A stretch of DNA of 64,000 nt, from contig NC_082415.1 in assembly GCF_004011695.2 (NCBI RefSeq), positions 124,001 to 188,000 on the forward strand. The letters are read 5' to 3'. Below, one piece after another: positions 44,328 to 54,913 of this stretch. Each line of letters begins with the position of its first letter. The stretch's first letter is position 1. Under the pieces are notes generated by a model. It made no database searches. It was not told where the DNA came from and saw only the letters and a list, made by a program, of their open reading frames with translations. This DNA is from Ascochyta rabiei. Taxonomy: Eukaryota > Ascomycota > Dothideomycetes > Pleosporales > Didymellaceae. A program made the translations under genes and the position numbers.

Positions 44328-45482
44328 TCACAGGTGCTGCAGCGAATTTTTGCTGGTACTCTGCTCCCCATGTATACCCGCAATACACGCCTGACTCTTC
44401 TCTTGCCCGTCCTGCCAGCTCGCATACCTCGTGTCGTACCAGCTTGTAAGATCTGCAGTGCCCTTCTCTACAATCCAGTCTGCAAAATTCAACCCGTCTT
44501 CTATCGCACCATTTGCCCCACCGCCACCAATGATCTGCTCTGCATGCGCAGCATCGCCCATCAGCAAGATTCCTCTTTCCGCTAACTGCTGTAGCTCGGG
44601 TTTCGAGACCAGTATGCTGCGCATCAGCCAGTGCAGGATTCGCTCTTTGCGCAGCTTCTCAGCGTCGAACACATCGGCGAATGGTTGGGTTAGCTCTTTC
44701 AGCGCCCCGACCTCTTCAAAGAACTCCTTAGGTATGTCTCTAGCGGCTGCGTTCGCCCTGTTGGGCTTGTGAAGCGCGTCAGAAGACACCTGTGCAGGGC
44801 GGGAGTAGATCCAACTAATGCTGACTTCATCCTGGCTGGCTTCGTTGATGCTGATGTTCAGAACGATCGCTTCTCGTCTGAGTTCCAAAACCGTTGTATT
44901 GCTAAATGCTGCGGCGTAATGTCGTTCGAATAGTTCTCGGGATATCCTTCGCCTGCCGTTGAATACCACATAAGGGAGTATTGTCGGGTTTTCAGCTGGC
45001 AGAAACTCCTTGCGGATGGTTGAGTGGGGACCCTCGACTCCAATGACGATGTCGCTTGACGCCGACTGTCCATTTTCGAATTTCAGGCTCAGTCGATCGC
45101 CTGCATTTGGAATCACATTCTGCAGTGTATGCTCCCATCTTACATCCAGCCCTTCTCTCAACAATTCCTCAAATTTGCCCCGATGTGCTCGAAATGATGC
45201 CGTTTCGAGGTTGCGATAGCCGTACCCTTCGGTGTTAATGGCGCCAGAGCCGCCGATACCGGCATCAACTGCGACACGAGTTCTGAACGTGCCCTCGTCG
45301 ATGTTCAATGCCTGAAGTAGCGGCCGATATGAAGCTGGCTGGAGCGTAATCGCGTAGCTGTGACGAGGACTTGAAGGTGCTTTTTCATAAAGAATGGCGC
45401 GTATGCCACGCTGTGAAAGGCATCGGCCAAGCGCGAGTCCTCCAATGCCTGCACCTACAATGCTGATTGTTGGCTGCGACAT
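44328..45482 (-). CDS. FAD-dependent monooxygenase (PHBH fold, group A)
   Basis: Single exon, 384 residues. GAGIGGL at 10-16 is the FAD Rossmann motif, DIVIGVEGPHS at 144-154 is the DG motif, and GDAAHA at 309-314 is the second FAD motif (GD). Group A flavoprotein monooxygenases hydroxylate aromatic or polyketide substrates using NAD(P)H and O2. No membrane segment or signal peptide. It starts at the only N-terminal ATG; the sequence is clean. Its substrate cannot be inferred from context; it may serve the neighbouring decarboxylase set or be independent. Confidence 0.92.
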   Translation of the reverse strand: MSQPTISIVGAGIGGLALGRCLSQRGIRAILYEKAPSSPRHSYAITLQPASYRPLLQALNIDEGTFRTRVAVDAGIGGSGAINTEGYGYRNLETASFRAHRGKFEELLREGLDVRWEHTLQNVIPNAGDRLSLKFENGQSASSDIVIGVEGPHSTIRKEFLPAENPTILPYVVFNGRRRISRELFERHYAAAFSNTTVLELRREAIVLNISINEASQDEVSISWIYSRPAQVSSDALHKPNRANAAARDIPKEFFEEVGALKELTQPFADVFDAEKLRKERILHWLMRSILVSKPELQQLAERGILLMGDAAHAEQIIGGGGANGAIEDGLNFADWIVEKGTADLTSWYDTRYASWQDGQEKSQACIAGIHGEQSTSKNSLQHL

Positions 45483-45969
45483 GTTGTTGCGAGAAAGTAT
45501 GTATGACGTTGGGAGTAGAGAGCGCCCAAGCCCGCCGCCCTACTTTGGTGTTGTTGCTTCTGGGAGGAATGACTTTGGGTGGCGATCGAATAGGATCGAG
45601 CCAATCACAGGCGAGACATTCTGCTTACCTCCACGATCAACAGCCACAGCAATGCAATCCTTTTTTACCCCAAAACGTGCCACAGTAGCTTTCCGCGGCG
45701 ACAGCCTGATCCTTAGCGTGATTATCGCTGGCTCGACTCATGATCAGCCTTTTCACGCTTGATAATGAGTTAGCTGGCTGTGAGGCGGCTCGTTGAATCA
45801 GAAGACTGCTGCTGCGCGCCGAACACATTTATCAGAGGATCTCCAGACTGCAGCCTAGCCAAGCAGAATTGTGGCGTCGTCTGTCAATCTCGCTTCGTGC
45901 TTGGCCGGAGTAGAACTATTCGTTTGCGGATTTCAATCGAACATAGTTCTCGAATTTCACCACATTATC
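45483..45969. other. Intergenic, no gene seen
   Basis: Upstream sequence of the monooxygenase and of the F-box pseudogene; nothing else supported. Confidence 0.4.
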
Positions 45970-48086
45970 ATGTCTATCCAAGAACTACCTACTGAGCTTT
46001 TCTTGGCTATCGGAGACTCCTGCGAACATCACGATGCCTAGAACCTGGCGCTGTGTCGTCGAGAATTCCACAATGTACTGAACAAAATCATTTCAAGGTA
46101 CCGAAAACTTTGGCGATATTGGAACACAGTCGAAACCAAGCCTTTCAAGAGACCTTTCCACGAGAAGCTGCTAAATATGCATGAAAGCCGCATCTTGCGC
46201 GCTATATCGAGACCTTCAAATGCGAGTTTGAGTATGATGAGCCCGGTGCGTACAGCGCGTCTGAGGAAGACGACTTACTCAATCACCTGGGGACTTTCGC
46301 AACCACGAAAGGGCTTGTATTGGACAAATTTAAAGATGTGCACTAGCGTGCAGCTTAAACTATTGGCCTCTGCAACTTCGAGATGCGAACTATGTCCAAT
46401 TATCTGGTCTACCTCGCGCCTAATCTGCGCAGATTGGAATGCTTCGGAGACATCGTAGGCGATGATGACCTTCTTAGACTTCTCATGGACCTCCCACACG
46501 CTTCTCCAGGAAAGGCAGGATTATCATTGCAACCTTTCCAATCCATCGAGGTCAGGCTAGACCGAAACATTAACGAGGGTGGTCTACCCGCAGACTGGCT
46601 TTTAGCCGGCATGCATCTGCCGCGTCTTGATACATTTGCCGCCAGCATCAGCGTGTCCAACCGTAAGTAAACGGCTACGGCAAAGGTCGATTGCTGTAAG
46701 TAACGGCAATTATTGTTGGCCGTTACGTCCTAAAATTACGGCGTAGGCCTACTTTACGGCGTAGAGACGTAGCTACGGGTGTACAGTTACTATTTTTAGT
46801 CTAGCGTAGTTAATAACTGTAAAGAAGGCCTATCCTGTAACGCCTCTGTGCTTAGAAACGTGTTCTATAGGCTTTATCTGCCTTTGTGCGTGTTAATATT
46901 AAAAAAAAACGCAATAATCGCGTTGTGGCGTGGTAGGGGAGGAGGTGGTGATACCGTTGAGGCCTCGCGTCAGGCGTAGTGTTGAGTTTCAACAATAGTA
47001 GCCCGTGCGGCCCCCCCCCCTATCCCCCTATTGTTAACACCAAGGTTGGCCGTACTACAACTGTATTACAGCTTTATATATAGCTACGGTACGTATACAG
47101 CTACAGCTCATATAATTGCCGTTACTTACTATATTTACGGCCGTAACCCGTAACCGTTACGGGCCGTACTACGTACGGTTGGACACGCTGGCCAGCATGA
47201 TGAATGGCGCTATTCAACACACCAATGTGAACAACATCTCCAGTTCAAATATAACAAAGATCGTCTTGCCAACGTCAACGTTCGGGACAGACAGCTTGAT
47301 ACAAGTTCTGAGCAAGATCAATGGTCTGAAGAGTTTTGCCCACGAAAGTGGACAGTATCAGCTTCTCTACGAGCGTGGTACGTTCTCGCCGAAGAAGATC
47401 ACCACTGCGCCCATTAAATATGCCGGACATTTTCTTGGACGTCTAATAATTTGAGGAAAAAATGGGGAGGTAAGCGATTCGCGCGAAAATCGGGGTGGCA
47501 CAACGTCGCTGACTTGAACAAGACGCCGCGCTGTGTTGAAATAGGCAAAGAGCTGCTCTACGCATCTCTTGCGGACTTCAAGCGGCTCAAGACCTTGCGC
47601 TGTTCAACTTGCCTACTCACAAGCGATCCGCAATCCCCTCGACCCAGGGAACCCTTGGCGTCCGGGATGGACCTTGTGGACCATTCGTCCAATGAGTACA
47701 GAGAGGCTATCAAGAGCTACAGGAGCGATGACTTTATAAGCGAGACGCCTGGAACATTGCGACAGCTAGCTTTTGCAACACGTCTACCGTCGACTTTGAA
47801 AACGCTGCACTTTGAAGATTATCCGTGCCGCACACCTTTAGCACACTACGCGCTTCTAGAAATTGCTCAGAAGGCCAACAACGTGCTGCCACGTCTCGAA
47901 CAAATATATTTTAGCGACTGGAGTGTTGAGTATCTCAGGCACAAAGGGCTGTTGGACGTCATTGCACCGAATAGCTAGAGATACAAGAAGCTGCCCAACC
48001 CTTTCAAAATAGGATCTTTGCGAAGGGATAGTCTTGACAACGAAAGCGAGTTCGAAGAAGGTTCTGACGAGGAACATAAGATCTGA
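45970..48086 (+). pseudogene. F-box protein pseudogene, split by a hAT-like element
   Basis: ATG 45970 opens with an F-box (IQELPTELFLAIGDSC) that hits TAG at 46039-46041 where a Trp is expected (NLALCRREF follows). A frame change near 46215 leads into an LRR-like C-terminal region (NYLVYLAPNLRRLECFG, LPRLDTFAAS). This is interrupted at 46641 by the inserted element and resumes at 47191 (MMNGAIQHTNVNN). Another frame change near 47440 precedes LKTLHFEDYPC and LEQIYFSDWS, then TAG 47976 and an acidic tail (EFEEGSDEEH) to TGA 48084-48086. F-box/LRR-type proteins are substrate adaptors of SCF ligases; this copy is dead. Confidence 0.8.
46649..47190. mobile_element. Non-autonomous hAT-like element (542 bp) with 8-bp target duplication
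   Basis: Perfect inverted ends CAGCGTGTCCAACCGTA are flanked on both sides by GCCAGCAT (46641-46648 and 47191-47198). An 8-bp duplication and CA..TG ends are the marks of the hAT superfamily. The inside has no transposase but many subterminal copies of the CCGTTAC/GTAACGG motif and a C/G-run near 47010. Removing the element and one duplication rejoins the host frame exactly (FAAS-MMNG). Confidence 0.9.
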
Positions 48087-48276
48087 TGCTACAGGATGCT
48101 TTGAGCGATCAAGTCTCTTCAGTGCGGAGCAAATCAACGAATTCGCGGGGTCTTCCAGCTAAGGCTGACATCAAACAAACACATTCGGTAACATTAATTT
48201 AATTTAGTTTGCTTATTTTAAATTAAACCAACAAAACGTTGAGAGGAGTTAGAACTAGATAAAATTATAATTTCTA

Positions 48277-50139
48277 ACGTACTCCACAGGTGAGCGGATC
48301 AAACGGGTGAGCGGATCACTCTGCCAAGACCACACCAAATTTCTACCCTATTATAGCTCGCATTAGCCTACTTTGGCCTTATATACAGTAGTGCAGTATA
48401 TAATATTATTTAGAAACATCTTCTACAGCCTTCTTACATATACGTAAGTTATGTCTAACATTATAGCACTTTGTACAGCATCTTTAGGTTACTTCCCCTC
48501 CTTTAGCGCACACTTGCTTCTTTACCTTCTTACTATTACCATGCGCCCTAAACTTAGTTAGAGTAGTTAATTAAAGGCCTTCCTTAGCTGTTAGGACTCC
48601 CTCCTGCTGTAATTGCTTTCTTTTATGCGATTTACGTCGCGTAGCAGCCTTATTTGCTGCTCGAAGCCTAGTAATCTCCCTTTAAGCCAACACTAGCTTA
48701 TGCGCTACTAAAGCTGCGCCTTTAGCAAGCTTTTTAAAGGCCTTAACTATTAAAGTTAGTAAGCTGCTTGCATGCCTTTAAATCCTCTCTTAAACTAGCG
48801 TTAATTGCGACCCTAATTGCAGGGTAGTGCTTGGGGTTTGGGACTGCTAGGGCTCATCTTCTATAGTAGGTAGCGGTAGGGTACGTAGGCGGACATTAAG
48901 ACCCATTATAACCCGTTCTAGGTTAAGGGGGACTATTCTAGCGCCTTAGAAGCCTCCTTAGATATTGCTAGAAGTAAATGTCTCCTTATAGGCGTCTATA
49001 AAGCATAGTAGGAACTTAGTTTTAGTAATATAAGTAATATAGTTGCGTATAAGATTCTTAGCTTAGCGCCTATATACCTTCTTTAGAGGGGCAAAACAAC
49101 CTATATCTAGTAGTTATAAGAGGTAAGATAAGTGTAGAAGCATATATAGTGTAACAATCTTTGCTTCCTTACAGTATTGTTAGAAGTTAAGGGAGTTGTG
49201 GCTCTTGTGGCTGTTAATAAGGAGCAGCTGGTGTACTTCTTAGGTGCGCGTCTTTGTATAGGCATTAAAGTGCTTTAACAAGTCTAGACTAAGCTTGTTA
49301 GTAGTCCATCTGTTCTTAGAGACTCTAATAACCCAGTCATAGGGCAGATTGTCCTCTTTGTACCAGGCAGAGAGGTGGTTACAGCCTTTAAAGATAATAA
49401 AGGGTAGAATAGCCTACCCTGTGCCATTAATGCCCTATATGACCGTTGTCCACTCTTAATTGCCCTGCTGCACTGCCTTTAGCCGTCCTTAACGCTCTAA
49501 GCCTGTAACAACTGCTCCTGTTAATATCTGGCCTATTATAAAGCCTGTCTTATTAAAGTTGTACGTGTTATTGTCCTAGATGCTATACTTAGCTTTAACA
49601 TTCGCTACAAGCCTAAACCAGCCCCTAATAATCTCTAGATCCTTACAGAGGGCTCTCTTGTAGTCGTACTTGCGATTAAACCTTACTTTAAGGTTAGGGC
49701 AGCGCTTAATAAACGTGTTAGGCCAGTTTATGCCAACATAGCCTATATTGCGCTTAGCACGCAAAGAATTAGCTATATTAGCTACAGTAGCTAGCTAAGG
49801 GGCAAATCCTTGTGCATCTAGCTTAAGGATGTACTTAGCAATCACGTCCTTCTTAGTCTAGTCTATAATCTGTTAAACTGGCGTATAATTAGCTTGTGCA
49901 GGTCGTCCTGTGTATCAAGCGTGTAGTGTGCTGTAAGGCGCGTTATATATAGCTGCAGCGCATCACACAGTAAGCATTGCGTCTTGTTTAATTGCCTGGA
50001 GCGCAAGCTGTATCGCAGCTTCTCTTAAGGGCGTAGATTGATGTTGTTGTTGAGGCATTGCGTGGTAAGGTGGAGGTTTGGTGTAGTCTTGGCAGAGTGA
50101 TCCGCTCACCCGTTTGATCCGCTCACCTGTGGAGTACGT
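48277..50139 (-). mobile_element. Pogo/Fot1-like DNA transposon C (1863 bp), RIP-degraded
   Basis: Inverted ends start ACGTACTCCACAGG and contain a duplicated GTGAGCGGATCA cassette, then CTGCCAAG; TA at 48275-48276 and 50140-50141. The minus-strand transposase is readable through many stops: GINWPNTFIKR, YNFNKTGFIIG, LHLSHLLQLLDIGCFAPLKK, pogo/DDE_1 type. It has more stops than B. Confidence 0.9.
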
Positions 50140-50141
50140 TA

Positions 50142-50957
50142 TCAAAAAATATTATTTCTGTTGGATTTTATTTGAATAGCTAACTAAGCAAGGGTGGCGA
50201 GGAGGGCCTCGTGTAGCCCCATGTGGAATGCAATCACGTGATTTCATGTGATCATGGCTCGACCTTGCTTCTTTTTCGAATATTCAATCAAACCAACAAA
50301 ACTAACTCATTAGGGCTCAAAATTCAATTCAACAAACGCCTGCAGCCAAAAACTGTTAAACGAATCAAACAGAGGCCTAAAATGTTATTTATTTTGATTG
50401 TTGACAAGCCTGCTTCCAGCGTTCACTAGGCAGCTACTTTGCCGAGCACTCAGGCGTTTCACGGGCTCCTCCGATCTGTGCACACTGGCACATGTGGCCC
50501 TATGAAGACTCAGTTGCTCTGCTATCTATCTGTAGACAATAAAGATACACTAGCTCTCACGAGGAGGAGAGCTATCTAGAGCTTTACAATGGATATATGT
50601 TAGTCGTAGCTGCTGTGATCATTGTACTGTGTGTTAATAGGACTGGATCAGGGCCCCTGTGTGCTGGTAGATTCGACGTGAGAAGGGGGGGCTGAATCAC
50701 AGGACGACAGCTCCCACAGTGATTTATTTACAGTCGCCTCATACACTATTTTGAGCATCACTCCTTGTCGATCATTTCGATATTTACGTCGATACAGTTG
50801 CGATACCTTACATGAAAAGACAGAAAGACAATGGAAGGTCATAAACATTTAATTTTTAATTCGGGTGTTCATCAATAAAAACTGCAGACACATTGTTTAG
50901 AGGAAACAATTTATACACACAAGTAGACTTGTGTCTGCAACTTTTTGAACCAGCTCG
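50142..50957. other. AT-rich flank, no gene seen
   Basis: No supported gene; the right part is the 3' flank of the transporter that follows. Confidence 0.4.
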
Positions 50958-52578
50958 CTAAACCTTCTGGTCGCTTGAACCTGCGAAAAATCCTACGTCC
51001 GACACGGAAGCTCTCTGCACCTTGACATCCTGGTTAATCGCTGACACTGCGTTCTCTTCATGCCCACTATCAGTCTCGACAACAACTGTCCCATTCACTT
51101 GTCTCGCGTCTCGTTTGAGATAGTAATGCATGATCCACGTGAACAAGATCAGTGCGATCGCACAGCCAAGGCAGAACGAGTACCCCTTGCGATATCTCGG
51201 TGACTCCACAGTCGGAAACGTGAGCAACGGCGTCCAAGCCGTTGAAGATTGCGACAGGAGGTTGATAAGCACAAGGGTGAAGCTCCTCTCCTCAGGACTG
51301 TCTCGCAGTAAGTTGTTGACCCAGCCATGAAAGATACTGGACAGAGCATTGGACCAGTACATCGTCGCGAAGCCGAACCAGAGTGCACCTTCAGGGACTG
51401 TCCACGCTGTCAAGACTGCAAGGCCTGCTGCGTTGAAGACAGAGCACATGGTGATGGCCCATGCAGGGCCTAGGTACATGTCGGAAGCAAAGCAGGCGAA
51501 TAGGGTATAACCGATGCCAAGCGCAGGAGCAATGGTGCCCAGCTCATTGATCTTTGCGACGCTGAAGCGACCTGGTGCAATTGACTTGATCCACAGCAGG
51601 AAAGAAGCAGTGCTCTTGTGGATCCCAGCGTTCCAGAACAAAACGTCTGTGGTGACGACAGTCCAGAACCGGAGCCCGAGAAGTGTCCTCTTGATGTGCC
51701 CGAACTTCATCTTGCCCTTGGTCACATGACCGTGCTTCTCAAGGCGCTCTCGGGCAACTTCAATGTCGTGGTCAGTGATGATCCAGCGATTGGGCTGGTC
51801 CACGGTGCCCGGAATGACAAAGTAGCCCAGAATGCCGATTGGGATTGTGATAATCGCGCAAATGATGTACATCCACCTCCAACCTTCCAATCCTGAACTG
51901 TATGTCAGTTGATTCCCAGAAGCGTTTTGTGTGTTTTCCAACGTACCGTGAACACCTTCGAGGCGCTGAGAAGCTCCGGCTTGAATGAGACCAGCAGTCA
52001 AAGTGCCGAGGGCAAGGCCCGTGTAAAATATGCCACCACGACGTGCGATCTCGTGACCCCGATACCAAGAGCCGAAGACATAGTGCATCGCAGGGAAGAA
52101 TGCGGCTTCGAACCACCCAATCATGAAGCGGTAGGCGGCGAGTTCAGGGTAGGAGTTGACGCGATACTGCAAAAGTGTGAAGACCCCCCACAAGATGTCG
52201 CATCCTGGGATCAGCCAGTGCACAGGAACGTATGTCATGATGAACCTGCAGTACCATCAGTACATAATTGCTCCTGGCTTGAACGTAGACTCACAGGAAC
52301 GGTATCTGGCCTAGAACTGAGCCTAAGGTATACAACGTCTGCAGCTGCACTAGCTCGTTGCCATTGAAGCCTAGGTCCTCTTTCATGCCAGCAACATAAG
52401 CGTTGTTGAGGTTCGACTGATCGATGTACTTGACCCAGTATCCCAGAACCGAATAAGGAACGAGGAATAAATCGATCTTGGAGATGAGCCGGCGGTCTTC
52501 CTTGGTATCATCGTCAGAGAACCACTTCAACTTCCACCACTTGTCGCGCGGTATTGTTGTCTCTGGAGCCGGAGCCAT
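50958..52578 (-). CDS. MFS transporter, allantoate permease-like (anion:cation symporter, Dal5 group)
   Basis: Exons 52578-52295, 52245-51947 and 51892-50958 give 505 residues. The second intron (51893-51946, GTACGT..TTCAG) is 54 nt and in frame, so it is easily missed; removing it restores RLEGVHGLEGWRWMY, the conserved loop of this family. Other marks: KIDLFLVPYSVLGYWVKYIDQSNLNN in pieces at the start of TM1, and GWFEAAFFPAMHYVFGSWY. Such proteins import allantoate, nicotinate, pantothenate, biotin-like or related organic anions. Twelve membrane segments, both termini cytosolic. Confidence 0.92.
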
Positions 52579-53071
52579 TTTGATGTGCTCGAAAAGTCGG
52601 TATGGAGATATACGTTCAGGGACGAACGATCAAGGACCTTTATCTGTTCTTGCACAAGGTGGAACACAAGCGCTCCGTGAACTACCGACACTTTCATTGC
52701 GCAATACAACAAAAATATTGCATATAAGCCCAGCGTCCAAGTGGTGCAGTCCGACAGCGGCCTCCTCCAGATGGAGATGCGCGACTCAGTCAAAAGTGGG
52801 TGATGGCGACTGAGCAACTGCACATGTGGATGTTGCCAAGTCTTTGATAGCGGCACAATACCGGAGAATAAAAGCACACGTTCGAGTATGGGCGTACTGG
52901 TCGAATCAAGGTAAAGGATTTGAGTGGTGAAAGCGTTTTGAGGCATCTTAAGCGATGACGTGCTGAGAACCCAACATGATGGAAGAACAGACCATGTATG
53001 ATAGGAAAGAACCTTAAGTTACCTCTGTATTAGTTACATGATTGATTATCTCGCTCTTGCTGCTTGCGCTA
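52579..53071. other. Intergenic, no gene seen
   Basis: Promoter side of the transporter and 3' flank of the GPI-type gene. Confidence 0.4.
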
Positions 53072-53776
53072 CTATTCTATTCCAAAGAGCATCTCGCCCA
53101 GGAGACTCGCAACCGCGCCAAGAAGACCGGCCTGGAAGAAGACAGAATTTGCTGAAGCCGCACCGGACGATGGGGTTGCTGAAGCAGCTTCCGTGTGGAG
53201 AACTCCACTCACAGATGCACTGTTCATGGCAGTAATCTGGGTAACGCTTGCTGTCGTGGTGCTCACCGCGCTGCCAGATGTCGCACTGCCACCTCCGCTC
53301 CCACTTGCGCTCCCACTTGCACTCGCGCTGCCAGTCGCGGTAGCCTGCACGCTTCAAAGCCTCTCGGCTCCGCTCGCGACTGTCTCAGGGAGAGTAAGAA
53401 TGTCCTCGCTTGCGTACGTTGTTGTACTGCTGCCCGGGAAATTCGCTTCACTGCCCGTTGCGAACTCGGTACAAAGTGCTGTGTTCGCCCCCCTCGAGCA
53501 ATCTGCGGTACCTGTGAAGGCGTTTCCATCACCGACGCCCATATCCAAGTGGTATGTAGAAGGGCCATAGACGAGGGTCATGTCAGGGAAGAGACCGCAG
53601 TCGTTCGAATCTGTGCCTGAAGGACAGGCGAGTTGCATAGTAGTGGCAGGTGGGTTCGCAGCTACGATCGACGCATCGATTGACTGGGTATCCAAGACAT
53701 AGAAGGGAATGTAAAGGATTGTCGATTGCGCAGCGGCGTGAACAAGAAGAGAAGCGAAAACGAGTGTTGAAGGCAT
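53072..53776 (-). pseudogene. GPI-anchored-type secreted protein with a single in-frame TGA
   Basis: ATG 53776 starts a signal peptide (MPSTLVFASLLVHAAAQ), then a domain with four Cys including LACPSGTDSNDCG and SEANFPGSSTTTY, typical of small fungal GPI-type surface proteins. A TGA at 53354-53356 stops it after ASGAERL. The same frame continues without other stops through a Ser/Gly/Ala/Thr-rich stalk (ATGSASASGS) to a hydrophobic tail (LLGAVASLL) and stops at 53072, exactly the missing stalk and GPI signal. One C to T change (CGA to TGA) or a base error would explain it. As read, the product is a 140-residue secreted protein without anchor. Confidence 0.75.
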
Positions 53777-54368
53777 ATCAGAGAAAGTATACTATGTAGG
53801 CTCAGGTGGTGCAGAGAACAGTTGCGGGGAAAGAGCGACGACAATACGTACAATCGAGTGGCGGGAAGAGTAGGAAATTTGGGACCTACTGTGCTACCTA
53901 CAGTATGTTTACCGGCGGTGTCAAGTCATGAGGCAGCCGTGCCGGAGCGTGTTTTCGGAATGTCGCGCGCTAAGGGGTTGGATGCCTGAGCGCGATGATT
54001 GGCCATATTGCCTCCCAAGACCCACTTAGTGCACATCTGAGGGCTGAAAACTTCCCGGGCGCAGTCAAGCAACCTCCTACAGAAGCTTGGTCACGATCAA
54101 GACTTGCAGAAAGTATTCTCTTGAAGTTGCCATGCGACTGTCCTACCATACCCCGACCGACCTCATGCCAATTCACCAAGAGCTCAATGTATCACGGGTG
54201 GAATTTCCACGCGAATCTCAATGTTTGACCAGACAAATGAGGCTCGAGATCTTTTCAGCCAAGACACCTGTCATAGAAACGAGGCATCAGAAGAGGGCAA
54301 TGGAGTAGTAGAAGGTCGACGGTCTGAGCATTCGCGGGTATCATTCGACGAGTAAAAGTCATCTCAAT
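53777..54368. other. Intergenic, no gene seen
   Basis: Nothing supported. Confidence 0.4.
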
Positions 54369-54913
54369 CTACCACCTCCCTCCCGGGCCCCCTCGGTTTG
54401 CTCCCATGCCACCGCCCGTACCTCCACTTCCATAGTGGCCGCCGTGCCCCCCGCCAATGCTACTTCCAAAGCCACCTTGGTGTCCACCGAGGCCGCCAAA
54501 GGCTCCTTGACCACCTGGGCCGCCCATACCACCGCCCCCGTGATGTTGCTGGCCACGCATGCTGCTCTCCATGCCGCCGTGGTGACCACGGCCCATCCCG
54601 CCGCTCATGCTTGGGCTGTTGTTCGTTTCACCGCCGCCGAAGCCACCTTGCTGGTACTGTTGCAGCTGTTGCTGGTATCCGCCTTGCTGTTGAGGAAGGT
54701 ATTCGATGCGGTTGTGTGATTGGGGTCCTTGCGCAGGACCTTCTCCTCGATCTTGTGCAAAAGACCAATATCGAGTCCTTGAGAGTGGAGTCGTGATTGT
54801 GGAGCAGGAAGAGACGTATTTGACTGAGGGGTAAACCGGGTGCTATTCGGGTCTGTGATTGCGCTGAAGATTGCGTGATGGTAGTGGATCTTAGTGGGAG
54901 CCGCGAAGCACAT
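54369..54913 (-). CDS. Gly/Gln-rich low-complexity protein, probable frame break
   Basis: The C-terminal frame (IEYLPQQQGGYQQQ through MSGGMGRGHH to GGPGGRW, stop at 54369) is clearly biased: Gln-rich, then Gly/His/Met-rich. Upstream, the coding-like piece QGLDIGLLHKIEEKVLRKDP (reading from ATG 54913) is in a different frame, with no good splice pair between the two near 54720. A one-base shift, an unrecognised intron or two separate starts are possible. No family assigned; such proteins are often RNA-associated or condensate-forming, but nothing here proves that. Confidence 0.45.

Noticed and set aside
52478..52946. Overlapping frames upstream of the Dal5-like transporter
   Set aside because: No family features, overlap with its first exon and promoter.
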